A stretch of 64,000 bases of DNA from Nyssa sinensis (Eukaryota; Streptophyta; Magnoliopsida; Cornales; Nyssaceae). Every line of letters starts with the position of its first letter. The stretch's first letter is position 1. The translations under genes were made by a program, and so were the position numbers. The stretch spans positions 14,164,450 through 14,228,449 of the forward strand of contig CM018052.1 in NCBI GenBank assembly GCA_008638375.1, given 5' to 3'. The notes beneath the pieces are model-generated. The model did not search any database. It was not told the origin of the DNA and worked only from the letters and a program-made list of their open reading frames with translations. This document shows, piece after piece, positions 44,303-55,208 of the stretch.

Positions 44303-45268
44303 GCTCTGATTGGACTGGAATCACCAAAAACCAAAAAATACATTCAGGCACTAAATGGCAGAATCGCAGCATTGAGCAGGTTTATTTCCAAGTCCACTAA
44401 TCGTTGTCTACCCTTCTTCAGAGCTTTAAAAGGTAACAAAGCTTTACGATGGACGGAAGAATGTGAGAAAGCTTTTCAAGAACTGAAGGAATACCTTGCC
44501 TCTCTAGAGCTCTTGTCAAAACCAGTCCAAGGGGAAAAACTACTCCTCTACCTTGCAGTTTCTGAGAACGTGGTCAGCTCCGCACTAGTTAGACAGAACA
44601 GGGGAGTCCAAAAGTCCATATTCTATGTCAGTAGGGCATTGCTTGACACAAAAAAGAGATACCCAGAGGTTGAGAAGTTGGCCTTCGCTTTGGTAATATC
44701 AGCTCGAAAACTCCAAACTTATTTCCAAGCCCATCCAATTGAAATCCCAACCGCCTATCCCCTGAGGTCGATATTGAGGAAGGCTGAGGTTTCAGGAAGA
44801 TTAGTAAAGTGGTCTGTAGAGTTAGGAGAATTTGACATATCACATGTACCACGGAACTCTATCAAGGGACAAGCCTTGGCAGATTTCGTTGCTGAGTTCA
44901 CCCCAGCACTTCAGGACAAGGCACAGCTCTTTGAAACTTCAGGGACATGGCAGCTCTATATTGATGGGTCATCAACCGATCAGGGTTCTAGAGTGGGCCT
45001 GGTATTGCAGTCCCCTGACGGGCTCTTATCAGAAAAAGTAGTTAGCTTGGGATTCAGAGCTTCCAACAATGAAGCAGAATACGAAGCCCTAATCCTAGGC
45101 ATGAAGTTGGCTATGGAATGTGAGGTTCAAAACCTTGAGGTCTTCTCAGATTCCCAGTTGGTGGTAAGCCAAGTCCTGGGAGAATTCTCCATTAAAGACG
45201 ATAGGATGCTTCGGTATTCCGAACTAGTGAACTTCTTGAAGCACTCCTTCCGGACGTTCTCTATCTAG
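44303..45268 (+). CDS. Dual RNase H region of Tat-B (open frame 44372-45268)
   Basis: The first RNase H-like domain has KLLLYLAVSENVVSSALVRQ, RYPEVEKLAFALVISARKL and AYPLRSILRKAEVSGRLVKW, without the catalytic Asp residues normal for gypsy RNase H. Linker SIKGQALADFVAEF follows. The second domain has WQLYIDGSSTDQGS, RASNNEAEYEALILGMKLAM and VFSDSQLVVSQVLGEF, which keeps the Asp, Glu and Asp set. A continuous frame of 298 codons runs from MSRFISKSTN. Two RNase H domains in a row are the mark of the Tat lineage; the first is thought to act as a structural tether. Confidence 0.9.
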   Translation, partial: ALIGLESPKTKKYIQALNGRIAALSRFISKSTNRCLPFFRALKGNKALRWTEECEKAFQELKEYLASLELLSKPVQGEKLLLYLAVSENVVSSALVRQNRGVQKSIFYVSRALLDTKKRYPEVEKLAFALVISARKLQTYFQAHPIEIPTAYPLRSILRKAEVSGRLVKWSVELGEFDISHVPRNSIKGQALADFVAEFTPALQDKAQLFETSGTWQLYIDGSSTDQGSRVGLVLQSPDGLLSEKVVSLGFRASNNEAEYEALILGMKLAMECEVQNLEVFSDSQLVVSQVLGEFSIKDDRMLRYSELVNFLKHSFRTFSI

Positions 45269-45590
45269 AAAATAAAAAGAAGCCAGAACTGCAAAGCATA
45301 TGCTTTGGCAAACATGGCATCCTGCCTAAAGCCAGAAGGAAACTCTGCAGTAAAAATTTCCTATAGAGGAAGCCCAAGTTGCCCAAATTGCTGAATAGCC
45401 CTAAAACTGGATGACCCTAATCCTCCAGTACCTAGAATAAGGGCTCCTCCTAGAAGATAAAAACAAAGTAAGGAGAATCCGAATCAGAGCAGCTCGGTAC
45501 CTGATCTTGAACAATAAGCTTTACAGAAGGTCTTACTCTCAACCCTTGTTGAAATGCTTAACTCCATAAGAATCTCAATATGTCTTGGCT
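45269..45590 (+). pseudogene. Tail of RNase H and first residues of integrase, Tat-B
   Basis: The frame continues through ASCLKPEGNSAVKISY and RIRAARYLILNNKLYRRSYS to the integrase start ESQYVLAE. Tat-A goes on here with KIYEGIYGNHN. In Tat-B it breaks at about 45588 into unrelated 3'-region sequence. The zinc-binding part, catalytic core and C-terminus of integrase are therefore deleted. Confidence 0.8.
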
Positions 45591-45972
45591 GAAACAGAAC
45601 TATTGGTGAAAAGTAGTTATCAGCAGTGCTCGAAAAGGTGTTTTAACTCCAAAAGAGCAATCCAATCAAAAGCTACATCAGACTTAAAGAAAAGGGATCC
45701 AATTTTATTGATAATCCATAAAAGTTACATCAGTACAAAAATACTGGAAAAGAAACAAATACACAGAAGCTACAATAATTTCAGGCAAGACATCATTTTA
45801 TTTTGCAACAGCATGGCTTTCTTCCTCGAATCTTTCCAGTACAGAGGAAAGGGGTCAAAGTTCCAAACCACCATTACCGCCGTCACCGTCACCGGCTTCC
45901 AGTTGAAAGGAAGGAATCCTGAACCCCAATCTACATCGTACCCAGGCCATTTCATCATCACTATCACTGGCA

Positions 45973-46383
45973 TCAATACCAACGGAGGATGAGGGCTCTG
46001 GGTCTCAGGAAACCTCCATTCTCCACTTTCGTTTTCCTCAAATTTGGCATGACACCCAAGCCAGCTTGAGCAAGCGTCTCCGCCAAGACACAAAGGAGAG
46101 GAGGCATCCCACCTTCGTATTCATCACCAGTACTCCAGGCCTCGGTTGAATCAAGGAGGGCCCACTTCCAAACGGAGAGGTCTCGACCGGATGCTAAGAT
46201 GGATAAGGAGATCTTCGCCTCCTTTAATCCTTCCTTGGAGATTGAATCAAAAGGGTGGATAATTCTCAACCACAGTTTAATCATTCCTAACTCGGACTGA
46301 AGATCCTCAATCATCTCCGAACAAACAGCAGCTTCTAAAGACATTCGATTCCCTCGGACGGGAAAATAGTTTGGAAGCAACAA
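45973..46383 (-). CDS. Second antisense open frame of Tat-B (aORF2), function unknown
   Basis: The 136-codon frame can start at 46383 or at 46344 (MSLEAAVCSEMIEDLQSELG). It has helical character at first (LQSELGMIKLWLRIIHPFDS, KEGLKEAKISLSILASG), then WKWALLDSTEAW and an acidic turn. A TATA-like ctatatatat (46421-46430, minus) lies 40-90 bp upstream, which supports its own transcription. No counterpart is seen in Tat-A, where the tandem array occupies the place. I do not recognise the family. Confidence 0.5.
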   Translation of the reverse strand: MLLPNYFPVRGNRMSLEAAVCSEMIEDLQSELGMIKLWLRIIHPFDSISKEGLKEAKISLSILASGRDLSVWKWALLDSTEAWSTGDEYEGGMPPLLCVLAETLAQAGLGVMPNLRKTKVENGGFLRPRALILRWY

Positions 46384-46420
46384 GCAAAAAGATTAGGGCC
46401 CAACAACATGCCCCTCTCTC

Positions 46421-46430
46421 ATATATATAG
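46421..46430 (-). promoter_or_regulatory. TATA-like box upstream of aORF2
   Basis: The minus strand reads ctatatatat, followed downstream by the ATG codons at 46383 and 46344. The sequence tatatatagaccctt on the plus strand is otherwise unexplained. Confidence 0.4.
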
Positions 46431-46990
46431 ACCCTTGAAGTCCAAAAGCCATCCATCTGGACCGTCGCAACGGTTAAGGGAAAGGTTGGCCTCGAAAATT
46501 CAAAAGACAGCTGTATAATAAATGACGCATTAAACCATCCTCTCGGAATACCAAAAGACAGGATGCAGGATTTCCCCAAACGTACAGCCTTAGTTCAGCA
46601 CTAAAGCTTCTAAAATGATGAAATAAGCAGAGTCTGGTCCATCTTCATACGCAGGCCCTCTGTCCAATATACAGACCTTCCAGTCTTATCCATCCCTACT
46701 CATCTGATTATATTTGCTTTCCTATCTTATTCTAAGATGATAAGACAGTCAGAGTTAATCTTCAATCACTATTTTATTACAAGTAATGCAGCTCGGAAGA
46801 CAACTGTTAACAGTTGAAGAGTTGATTTGACATACAATGGGTTTAGAGCAGCTTTACTTACAACAAAATTCGCAAGTACTAAAAAGCAAGGACACTGAAG
46901 AGATCTGAAGAAAAGACAGTTTTATTAATAAATGTGACTTAGTATATTAAAAATTGGCTAAACAAAAGAAGGGGTGAAGTTGACGAAGCT

Positions 46991-48911
46991 TTAAGCCTTA
47001 TCAAACGGGCCAAGATCCTCTGCTGAAGGGAGATCGGTGGCCATGGCCTCTTTGCTCGGGGCAGTAATGGGAGAAGCAGCTCCAGGAGCAACAATTGACG
47101 ATACGTCAAAGTCTGGAAACCTAGCGAGAAATCTAGATCGGAAGTTCTCAAAGCCGAACCGGATCAGCTCATCACCCATCTTATCAACTTCCTCCCTCAT
47201 TTCTGTCTCAGTCTCAATCTTGACATGATCGACTGCCTCCTAAAGCTTCTGATCAAAAGAGCTTCAAAGGTCAAGTATCTCCCTCCGAAGCCCTTCAACC
47301 TCCCGAGCATAAAGATCCCTCTCGGATTCCAAAACAGCCAGGTTATTTCCAGCCTCCTTCAGACTCTCCTCGGCAGCACGAGCCTTGGACTGAGCCATTC
47401 CAAGCTCTAGTCTTACTTCATCCAGCTCGGCCTTCAGCTTCTCAGCCTCCTCAAAACTCAAAGAAGTCACCATCAGAGCAGCCAAACTATGCATACTCTA
47501 CACAACACAAAGCGAACAGGTTAAGCCAAATGCATGAACGAACACAAGAAGGAGAAGAAGAGGCTTCAAAAGTTACCTTCATTTGGAGATTCATCATCTC
47601 ATTCATCAGTTTCGCAGGATTATCCCCCCTATACCGATGAGGGCCCTTAGACCAAATTTGGTCAAAGGCCTTCTTGGCAATCTGATAGTCCGTCTCATTA
47701 GATGTTTGGGAAGGAGTAGCAGACGCCTTCCCCTTCCCAGCTCACTTGCTTGGAACGAAAGGGGTAGGAGGAATTATCGAGATCGGAACAGCGGGTTCAG
47801 CTTTCTTCTCACCCTTCGCTGAGTTGGTTCAAGAGAGCCAAAAATCAACCTCCTCATTTTTACTTGAAGAAGAGGCTCGGGCTTAAGTTGGGAGGAAGCC
47901 TCCCCCACAGATAGTGATTCCGGCTTTGACCACCTCGATGTTAACTTGTTTCTGAGCGCATCAGTACGAGTATTGGCAGGCATTGATTCTCCGGAGTGAC
48001 AATGACGGTATGAGCTCGGTCGAGAGTCGAAAGAAGCTTACGATACTGATCTTGGAGCTCGGTAGTAAACTCAGACTTCCTCCAAGCACTCCTGATTGCA
48101 CATAAACAGGAAATAGCATTTCAGTTCATCAGCTCCGAAGATAGAACAAAGCAAAAACAGCTTAGGGAAAATAAGCCTCACCCTTATGACCTGTGATACG
48201 AGGGAATGTCGAGACATGATCTTGGAAGTCTTCACGCTCCCATCCTCCTCCAATAAAAAAAGTACCACTTCTTCAATGTTTTATTGGAAGAGGGTACAGA
48301 GGACAGAGGTCTGAACCTCTTCTCGAATGACATATAAAAAAGGCCCTCCGACTTCATATACTTCAGATCCATGTTACTACGAATCAGATCTACAGATACA
48401 TCTACACTATTCTGGTGCCTTAACACTATAAACCCTAAGAGGTGCCGCCAACTATTAAGGTTAAAGTCGGTAGGACAAAGTCTGAACCAATAGAAGAATT
48501 GTCTAACTAAATCAGGCAGTGGAAGCCGTAAACCCAGTTCAAACTAGGCAAGATAAACACAGATCTCCCCAGCTTCAACATTTAAGGACGATCCAGTGGG
48601 CCTGGTACCCAACAGGTAACATTTGGGGGAAAATCGTACTTCACCCTCCACTCGTCTAACAAGCTCTGGGTAACAGCACTCTCGCCCTCTTCTCTCTGGG
48701 AAGACCTACCAGAGGCTTCCCTAGCCCTGTCTCGGGGTTCTATAAAGGCATCAACTATCTTAGTCTCAAGACTGTGGGGAGGCCCAACAGACCTATCCCC
48801 AATATCCTCGGTGGTAAGACCACCTACATTCTCTACATGAGACGGCATAGCCGTCTCCGAGGGGTTCCCTACGCCCTTACTAGTATTGGAAGATTCAGAA
48901 GGAGTAGACAT
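46991..48911 (-). pseudogene. Antisense gene of Tat-B (aORF1), spliced, lightly broken
   Basis: The start is taken at 48911 (MSTPSESS), matching MSASD of Tat-A. Shared parts in order: IVDAFIEPRD, AVTQSLLDEWRVKYDFPPNV, GEICVYL, a segment with NSWRHLLGFIVLRHQN, SNMDLKYMKSEGLFYMSFEK, SNKTLKKWYFF, a long helical part (SEFTTELQDQYRKL), KKAFDQIWSKGP, a coiled coil (47264-47497: KLKAELDEVRLELGMAQSKA) and FENFRSRFLARFPDFDV before the end. The intron at 47576-47498 (donor gtaact, acceptor gtgtag, phase 0) sits exactly where Tat-A has one. A frameshift near 48582 and stops near 47250 and 47222 break it. The role is unknown; such antisense frames are known from Tat elements. Confidence 0.77.
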
Positions 48912-49090
48912 TACTCTCAAATTACAAGAGGAAGAATGAAAAGAAAAGGAAGATCGGTCGAACCTGTTCTAAACCAAAGCCTCAGAAAAACAGTATTCTT
49001 CAAACTTCAAGGTCGCACAACCCAACAATGGCGGAAAAATCTTCTGGTACAGTGAAAATGACTGGAAAAAGGTCATTTCAAATCTCTCCC

Positions 49091-49100
49091 CTTATTTATA
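49091..49100 (-). promoter_or_regulatory. TATA-like box upstream of Tat-B aORF1
   Basis: The minus strand reads tataaataag about 180 bp upstream of the ATG at 48911. A leader intron is possible between (cag|gttcg to tttgag), but its signals are weak. Confidence 0.45.
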
Positions 49101-49293
49101 AGAGCAGTATCAGAGTGGGCCCACCAAACCGAACCACCATGACAGTTAAGCATAATGATGGCTTTGAAAAACCCAACTATCGGCTGCGTAATAAATGACG
49201 CACCAACAGTCTCCTTGGAAAATGAACAGACAGGATGCATAACTTTTCAAAATCACCTAGCCCTAGTTGCTCGTTAACATCGAACTAGGACTT

Positions 49294-49308
49294 GGGAGGG
49301 GGGGTAAC
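49294..49308 (+). other. Polypurine tract of Tat-B
   Basis: gggaggggggg followed by taac lies next to the 3' LTR start. Confidence 0.75.
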
Positions 49309-49932
49309 TAATATACCACAAAAGAGCAAGACCAATCATCACTCGACACGTATGTCTATAGTCCAGCTCATGCTTGGCTAGTTCAGCTCGTGCTCGGCTA
49401 ATTTAGCTCGCGCTCGGCTAAAGTGGCTCGCGCTCGGTCATTCAGGGTAGACCGATAGATTGCAAGAGGCCGAGCACATGCCTCCAGAGCAGATCTATAC
49501 CCAAATAGAGCTCACGGGGTTGGACACAGAACTCCAGAGCAACACTCTAGAGCTCATCACCGCCTTAACGCCTGCTGAGCAGAGAATAAGGAAACAGTCT
49601 TTTACAAGGAAACTGCCACACATATTTATCTCTATTTTTCATACAATGTCCAACAAGGAAATTGCTATCTCCGATGATCAAATCCCTACTTTCATGGCTC
49701 CAAATCCTAATCAACTTAGGAAAGCCACGGCCTATAAATTAAACCCTAAAGGTACGCTTTACTCTCATGCTCATTCTTTGGCTTTCATTACAGTCTTTTG
49801 AATTCAGTTTACTTACTTAAGCATCGGAGCGGCTACCGCCGGAGCCAATCCGGTGGCCCTCTGATCCCCCTTTTTGAGTGTTCTATAGGTCGTGGAGCCC
49901 AGAGTCCTTGCGAGCCAAAAAGTGCAGCATCA
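49309..49932 (+). repeat. 3' LTR of Tat-B
   Basis: It aligns base for base with 38544-39166, with about 30 differences and one indel. The first TG is mutated to TA (taatatacc). It ends gtgcagcatca at 49932, after which sequence is unrelated. Confidence 0.92.
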
Positions 49933-51203
49933 GTACATGAGGTCTCTAACTTGTATAAACCGAAGAAGAGTGTCATCTCGTGTGTGGGTGTGTATATTAG
50001 AACTCAGAAGTGGAGCACGCACAATATATGTGTGTATTGTACCACCTTATCAAATTCAAATACAATTTGTTTTTTTTTTTTTTTTTGGAAGCTGCTTGAG
50101 TAAAGAAAAAATATACAAGACATAATTTTTCTTTTTTTTCTTTTTATTTTTACAGTAGTATGATGATTTGAAAAAGTCTTTAACAGTAAGTTAAGCAAAT
50201 GCCAATTTTAAATTTATTATAATCTTGAAAAGTAGGGTTTATAAGTTAAACTAAACACATTGAATCAAAAAAATATATTTTAAACTTGAAAACTCCTATT
50301 TTAAAATTCATTAAATTGAACCAAATACACACTTAGTGGTTGTTTGACATTACTGAAATTAATGCAAAATTGATTTTGGGTTAATTAATTAATGAGAATT
50401 AGTTTAATATTTGGATGAATATATGTTAAAACTATGATGATAACAGAAATTATTAACTGAGGTGTTTAGTAAAACTTGTTTAGAAGTGATTCTTAATTAT
50501 GAAATATATTATTTGTCTTTTATTTTATTAGAGATGATTTTGTGTGTTTAGCCACATGTTTTAACAAAATTTAAAAATGAATATTAATAAAATAGTAAAA
50601 TAAAAAATAAAAAATTTTATATAAAATTTTATTAAATATAAACTAAATAATTAATATTTTTAATATATCTATGATATAATTAAAAGAATATATTTTTACT
50701 ATATTCTATATATATTGTATTATTATAAATATTATAATAAGATATTAAATATATAAGTATGTAAATTAAATATAAAAAATATATAAGCATTATGTACTCG
50801 GGGCATGGAAGTAAACTTTAGAAAAGATTGAGGTTAAAAGAGTAAATAGTGTTGGGAATTTTGTCATTTTGAGGCCATATTAATATATTGCCTAGTGTTT
50901 TTAAAACTATTTTTCTACGAGCTTCAAAAATTAGTTTCTTGAAACCGCACTTTGTTGCGGCATCAAAACAAGAAAATCAATTGTAACTGAAAACCAAAAT
51001 ATTTTTAAAAATCTTACTTAACTAATTATGTGTTATCAGGCCATGAATCTATGTTGTAAATGGGGAGCCAAAAATCTATGTTGTAAATGGAGAGCCTAAC
51101 GGAGCTTTAAATAGTTTTACGAAATTTTCTTAATCTCCTACTTGTGAGTAGAGTGATTAAAATTAAAGTTTTTAATAAAATTCAATTACAATCATAATAA
51201 ACC
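49933..51203. other. AT-rich non-coding stretch, no gene seen
   Basis: T runs at about 50070-50086 and long AT-rich tracts (50590-50800) are present. There are no credible frames and no clear repeat ends. Confidence 0.6.
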
Positions 51204-51992
51204 ACCTAGGAGCACGTAGGATAAACAATAGAAGATTTATCAGCATGCAGGAACAGCTGAATTCCCGCGGGAGCCTGCTCATGGATGATCAACGGATCGT
51301 TATGTGTGACTCCTTTGTTGGCCAGAAAATCAACACCAGCATTAGCCTCAGGAAGGGTGTGCTGAAACGTACACGAACCAAATTTCTTGGCATAGGACTT
51401 GCAATCTTCTACAAGGGCCGCCAGGGGGTCATCTTCCTTGGCAGCTTCTTGAAGTGCTTGAATAGCGATAGCGCAGTCTGACTTGACTACAATGTTACGG
51501 AAGCTATTTTCCAAGGCAAATTTTGGCCCTTCTCTCACGCTCCATAGCTCAGTGACTAGGCTTAGCATATCCGATGTTGCCAGAGAACCCTTTCAGCCAA
51601 TTCCCTAGGTCATTTCTGATCAACCCCCTTATGCCCGTAGGTCCCGGGTTACCTTTCGAAGCACCATCCGTGTTAAGCTTCACTTGTCCTAACGGAGGAA
51701 ACTCCCATTTTACCCATTTGGTAGGCCGAGGAGATCCTGTGGAACAATGAAAATTGTTATAGAGATCCATGGCAGGGCTAATTATTTGGGTAAGTTGGAA
51801 ATCTTAGTTAATGTTTTTTCTTTCAAAGACCCATTTGTTTCTAGATTTCCAAATTTCCCAAGCACTAGCCAAGAAAAGTTGGTACCAAGGCTCGACACTA
51901 ATTTTTAAATCCGAACACACAACATTCTGTTGAATCCAAAGCACTAGAGATTGAGATCTTGTTTGAACGACCGAATAAGAATGTGAGATCAA
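51204..51992 (-). pseudogene. LINE-type RNase H domain
   Basis: Read on the minus strand: SAWEIWKSRNKWVFERKNI (after WYQLFLA), a stop, then VKWEFPPLGQVKLNTDGASK with the first catalytic Asp, TELWSVREGPKFALE with Glu, IVVKSDCAIAIQALQEAA with Asp, and EANAGVDFLANKG with the last Asp. This is the plant RVT_3-type RNase H attached to LINE polymerases. A stop lies near 51802 and a frameshift near 51560. It would degrade RNA in hybrids. Positions 51957-51992 already overlap the inserted MITE. Confidence 0.83.
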
Positions 51993-52066
51993 ATAGAATA
52001 TAGTTGGATCGGATAGGATATAAAATTTCGTGGGACATTGAATATTCCAATCTAATATTTGGAACT

Positions 52067-55000
52067 TGTAACGCCCCGGTCCCAGATGGACCAGATTGAG
52101 GGGTCACCGGGACCCCGAACTGTAAGATAGGCAGGTGATTGAGACTAATCATTCTAGCTAAATGAATAAAGTACAGTCCATTTCTTTATTAATTTATTTT
52201 TTTCAAATCATTGTCCCTTAATTTGATTCAGTTCGTTGACATGCTCATACTTGTTCAAGTCTCGTAACGCGATTTAATGAAATAGATCATAATAAAGTAC
52301 AACTGAACTAAAAATATTCATCAATAGTGTAAAATAAGGTGAACTTCAAAGCTAACTCTAACGGTCAATATATAACATAGACGTTATGTCAAAGAAGGGT
52401 ACAAGCACCATTTATAATATACAATGAATGAATGCAACTATCTGAGACTAATGCTACTCAAATCTCTGTTTATCTCGTGCTGCTCCAATAGATGTCCTCT
52501 ACCAGTCCGGTACCTGCCATTCTTATGAACAGTAGCGGTGAGCCATAATGATCAGTAGGGTTTCCCAAAACACACAAGCATACAGCATGCAAAAACTAAT
52601 GGAAGTTCGATGATGACAATTCCTAATGTCCAGTATGCAATCCCCAAACACACAACAATATCATTAATCATATCATAACTATAGATATAACAGTCGAGAA
52701 AATAAGATACCATTTTGCGTGGTACGACAACAGTGATAAGGCATTCAAGTATATTAACATATACAAACCTCATGAAACACCTCCATTTCCTATTCAATTT
52801 AGTCAGAACAATGATATTTAATAACAATGTATTCAATACAAGTCAATAATGTGATAAAGAAACAAGTGTAATCACTACATAATCTATGTCTATAACAAGT
52901 ACAATCCACAACACAATAAGTCAGACCTTGATAAGTCTTATACTTCTCTTTAGTTCTTTCACAAACCTTAAAGACTACTTAATGGATCCCAGTAAAGTCT
53001 GAGCGCTTCTTGGGCTACTAACCCGATGGAGACATACGACCACCTGCACGGGTTACAGTTCGAAATCGAAGGAAGACACAATCCCTGTTACAAAACCCCG
53101 GTAATATCTATATCTTCCCCCTTCTCAACTTCGATCTATCTCATTCATAACTTCCCCTTTCTCAACTTGCATTGGCTCGTTCATAACTTCTTATTTCTCA
53201 AGCCTTCGACTATTTCATTTCTGTCTATATCATTACCGTCTCATAATATGTGGCGGCCACACAAGCTCACACCATATCCACATCAACAATCATACAATGC
53301 AATATAAGGCATCTCAATATACAAAAATCATATACTCCACAGAATGTCCATATGTGTATTCAAGGCTCAAGTAAACTAAATAGTAAAACATTAGAATGAT
53401 AAGGACAATCATAACCAAAGGGTAGACAATAGTCAAGCATCAAAATAATAATAGTGATATCATGGGGATCAATAACAAGCATATAATACCAAAAATTTAG
53501 AATCAGATCCTAGTCCCAGTCACCACCAGACTGTAAGGGGATATTATTTGTGTTTGTCACAGCATGTACTAGATACCTCACCCATTCCAGGGTTAACTCT
53601 CGAGACCACCCGGACTCTTAACACTAAGGTTCTATAGTGATTCTTTAAGTTTTTTTAGGTTAATTACGCATTAGCCTACTTACAGAGTGTTCGTTGTCCC
53701 AATTGGATATCAAAAATGTATTGACAGGCCTCAAAAACCTTAAAATGCTTCATCATATTGTTTCTAAGTCATTTGAATGTCTTTTAAACCTATAAGGGTA
53801 TTTTCGTAGTTTTATTGGGCAAGTTTCACGTCTACCAAAAACCTGTCTCACAAAACGGATCTTAAAATCTGATCTAAAAGGTCTAAAAACCCTATTGATG
53901 CTCTCCTTGCATTTTATTAATTCTTTTAGATATATGTTCCATGCCTAGGGGCATAATGATAATTTTACATGTTATGTGGGATCGACCCCGTGTCTTCGGT
54001 TCATTAATCTAATATTGTATTTAAATTCCTGATGTCCAAAAATATTGAAAATGCTTTTTCCAGATCTTAATTGTGCATTCAATTGTTTAATCTATGTCTA
54101 AGGGTATAATCGTTATTTTATTAATTTAGGTGGGGCCATCCCGGGTCCAAATTTGTTCAATTAGACATTACATTTGAATTATGGGCAGCCAAAAACATTA
54201 GACTAGCCCTTTTTGGATTTTAATTATCCTTTGAATTACTCAATTTGTCATCACGTATTTATGTGGGACCACACCGAGTTCCTGAATGTCCAAACCGACT
54301 CTGTCATTGAGTCTGAAATGTCCAAAAACCTTAAGAATGCCTCTTCTGGCATTTTAATTGGTCTTATTTTTAATTTTATATACAAGTGGACTTCTTAGTA
54401 ATTTTCTTTAAAATGTTCACTGGTTTGTAATTAATCAAATCAATTCAGCCCCTTTATAATTTTCCAAATTTCAATTTCTTAACCTTGTCGCCAAACAGTC
54501 CGAATTTCATTAAATTCCCAAATTCATGAATAAGGTTGTCCTTATTCTTATTTGGTCCCCCAAACAGCAGACAAGCCATAGCTTGTTGCCAAATGCCCCA
54601 AGTCTTAAAGTAGTTGCCAAACAGTCCCTTAAGTCCAAGTGGCTAGTGGGCTAGCCTAGAGCTCGACCCAAATACCCCGTTGACCATTGACCTGATCTGA
54701 GTTGACTATTGATTGGTCAACTCGCTAGAGTTGACCGCCGCAGGCAAGTCGCTGGTCACCTTCTCCGGTGAGATTCGCTAAAAACCTAGTTTTTAGATTT
54801 TTTTTTCTCAATTTTTCATACACTAGTTTTTATCCTCTCTCATTCTAAACCATCATAAATCCTTTATAACATGTTTTAGGTCTCATTTCATAGATGATGA
54901 GTCACTAACTCGTGGTTTCCCGACGACGCCCAATTTTTTGGCTAGACACCTACAACTCACAGGATCTTTGCCTCCGGCTACTCTTTTCGATTCTTTTACT

Positions 55001-55173
55001 TTCCTCTTGGTTTCTGGGACCTTAAAGGGCCTTCCCCAACACCCAAAATGTCCCCAACTAGTTAAACTGAACCATGTTTTTCAAAGCTAGAAATAGGTTT
55101 CTTTCCTTAACAAAACGCACACACACACACACACACACTCAAAATCACATCCACACACATGCATACCACACAT

Positions 55174-55208
<35 letters not shown>

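Larger units (their letters stand above)
38544..49932 (+). mobile_element. Tat-lineage Ty3/gypsy retrotransposon (Tat-B), both LTRs, integrase lost
   Basis: Two LTRs (38544-39166 and 49309-49932) enclose a PBS, gag, protease, RT, two RNase H domains, two antisense genes and a polypurine tract. Integrase is deleted except for its first residues. A 1.69-kb solo LTR (41021-42711) interrupts the linker before protease. Flanks gtatg and gtaca are not a clear target duplication. The two LTRs differ at about 30 of 623 positions by my hand count, mostly transitions. Confidence 0.92.

Noticed and set aside
38539..49937. Target duplication of Tat-B (gtatg / gtaca)
   Set aside because: Only three of five bases agree, which is not enough to claim.
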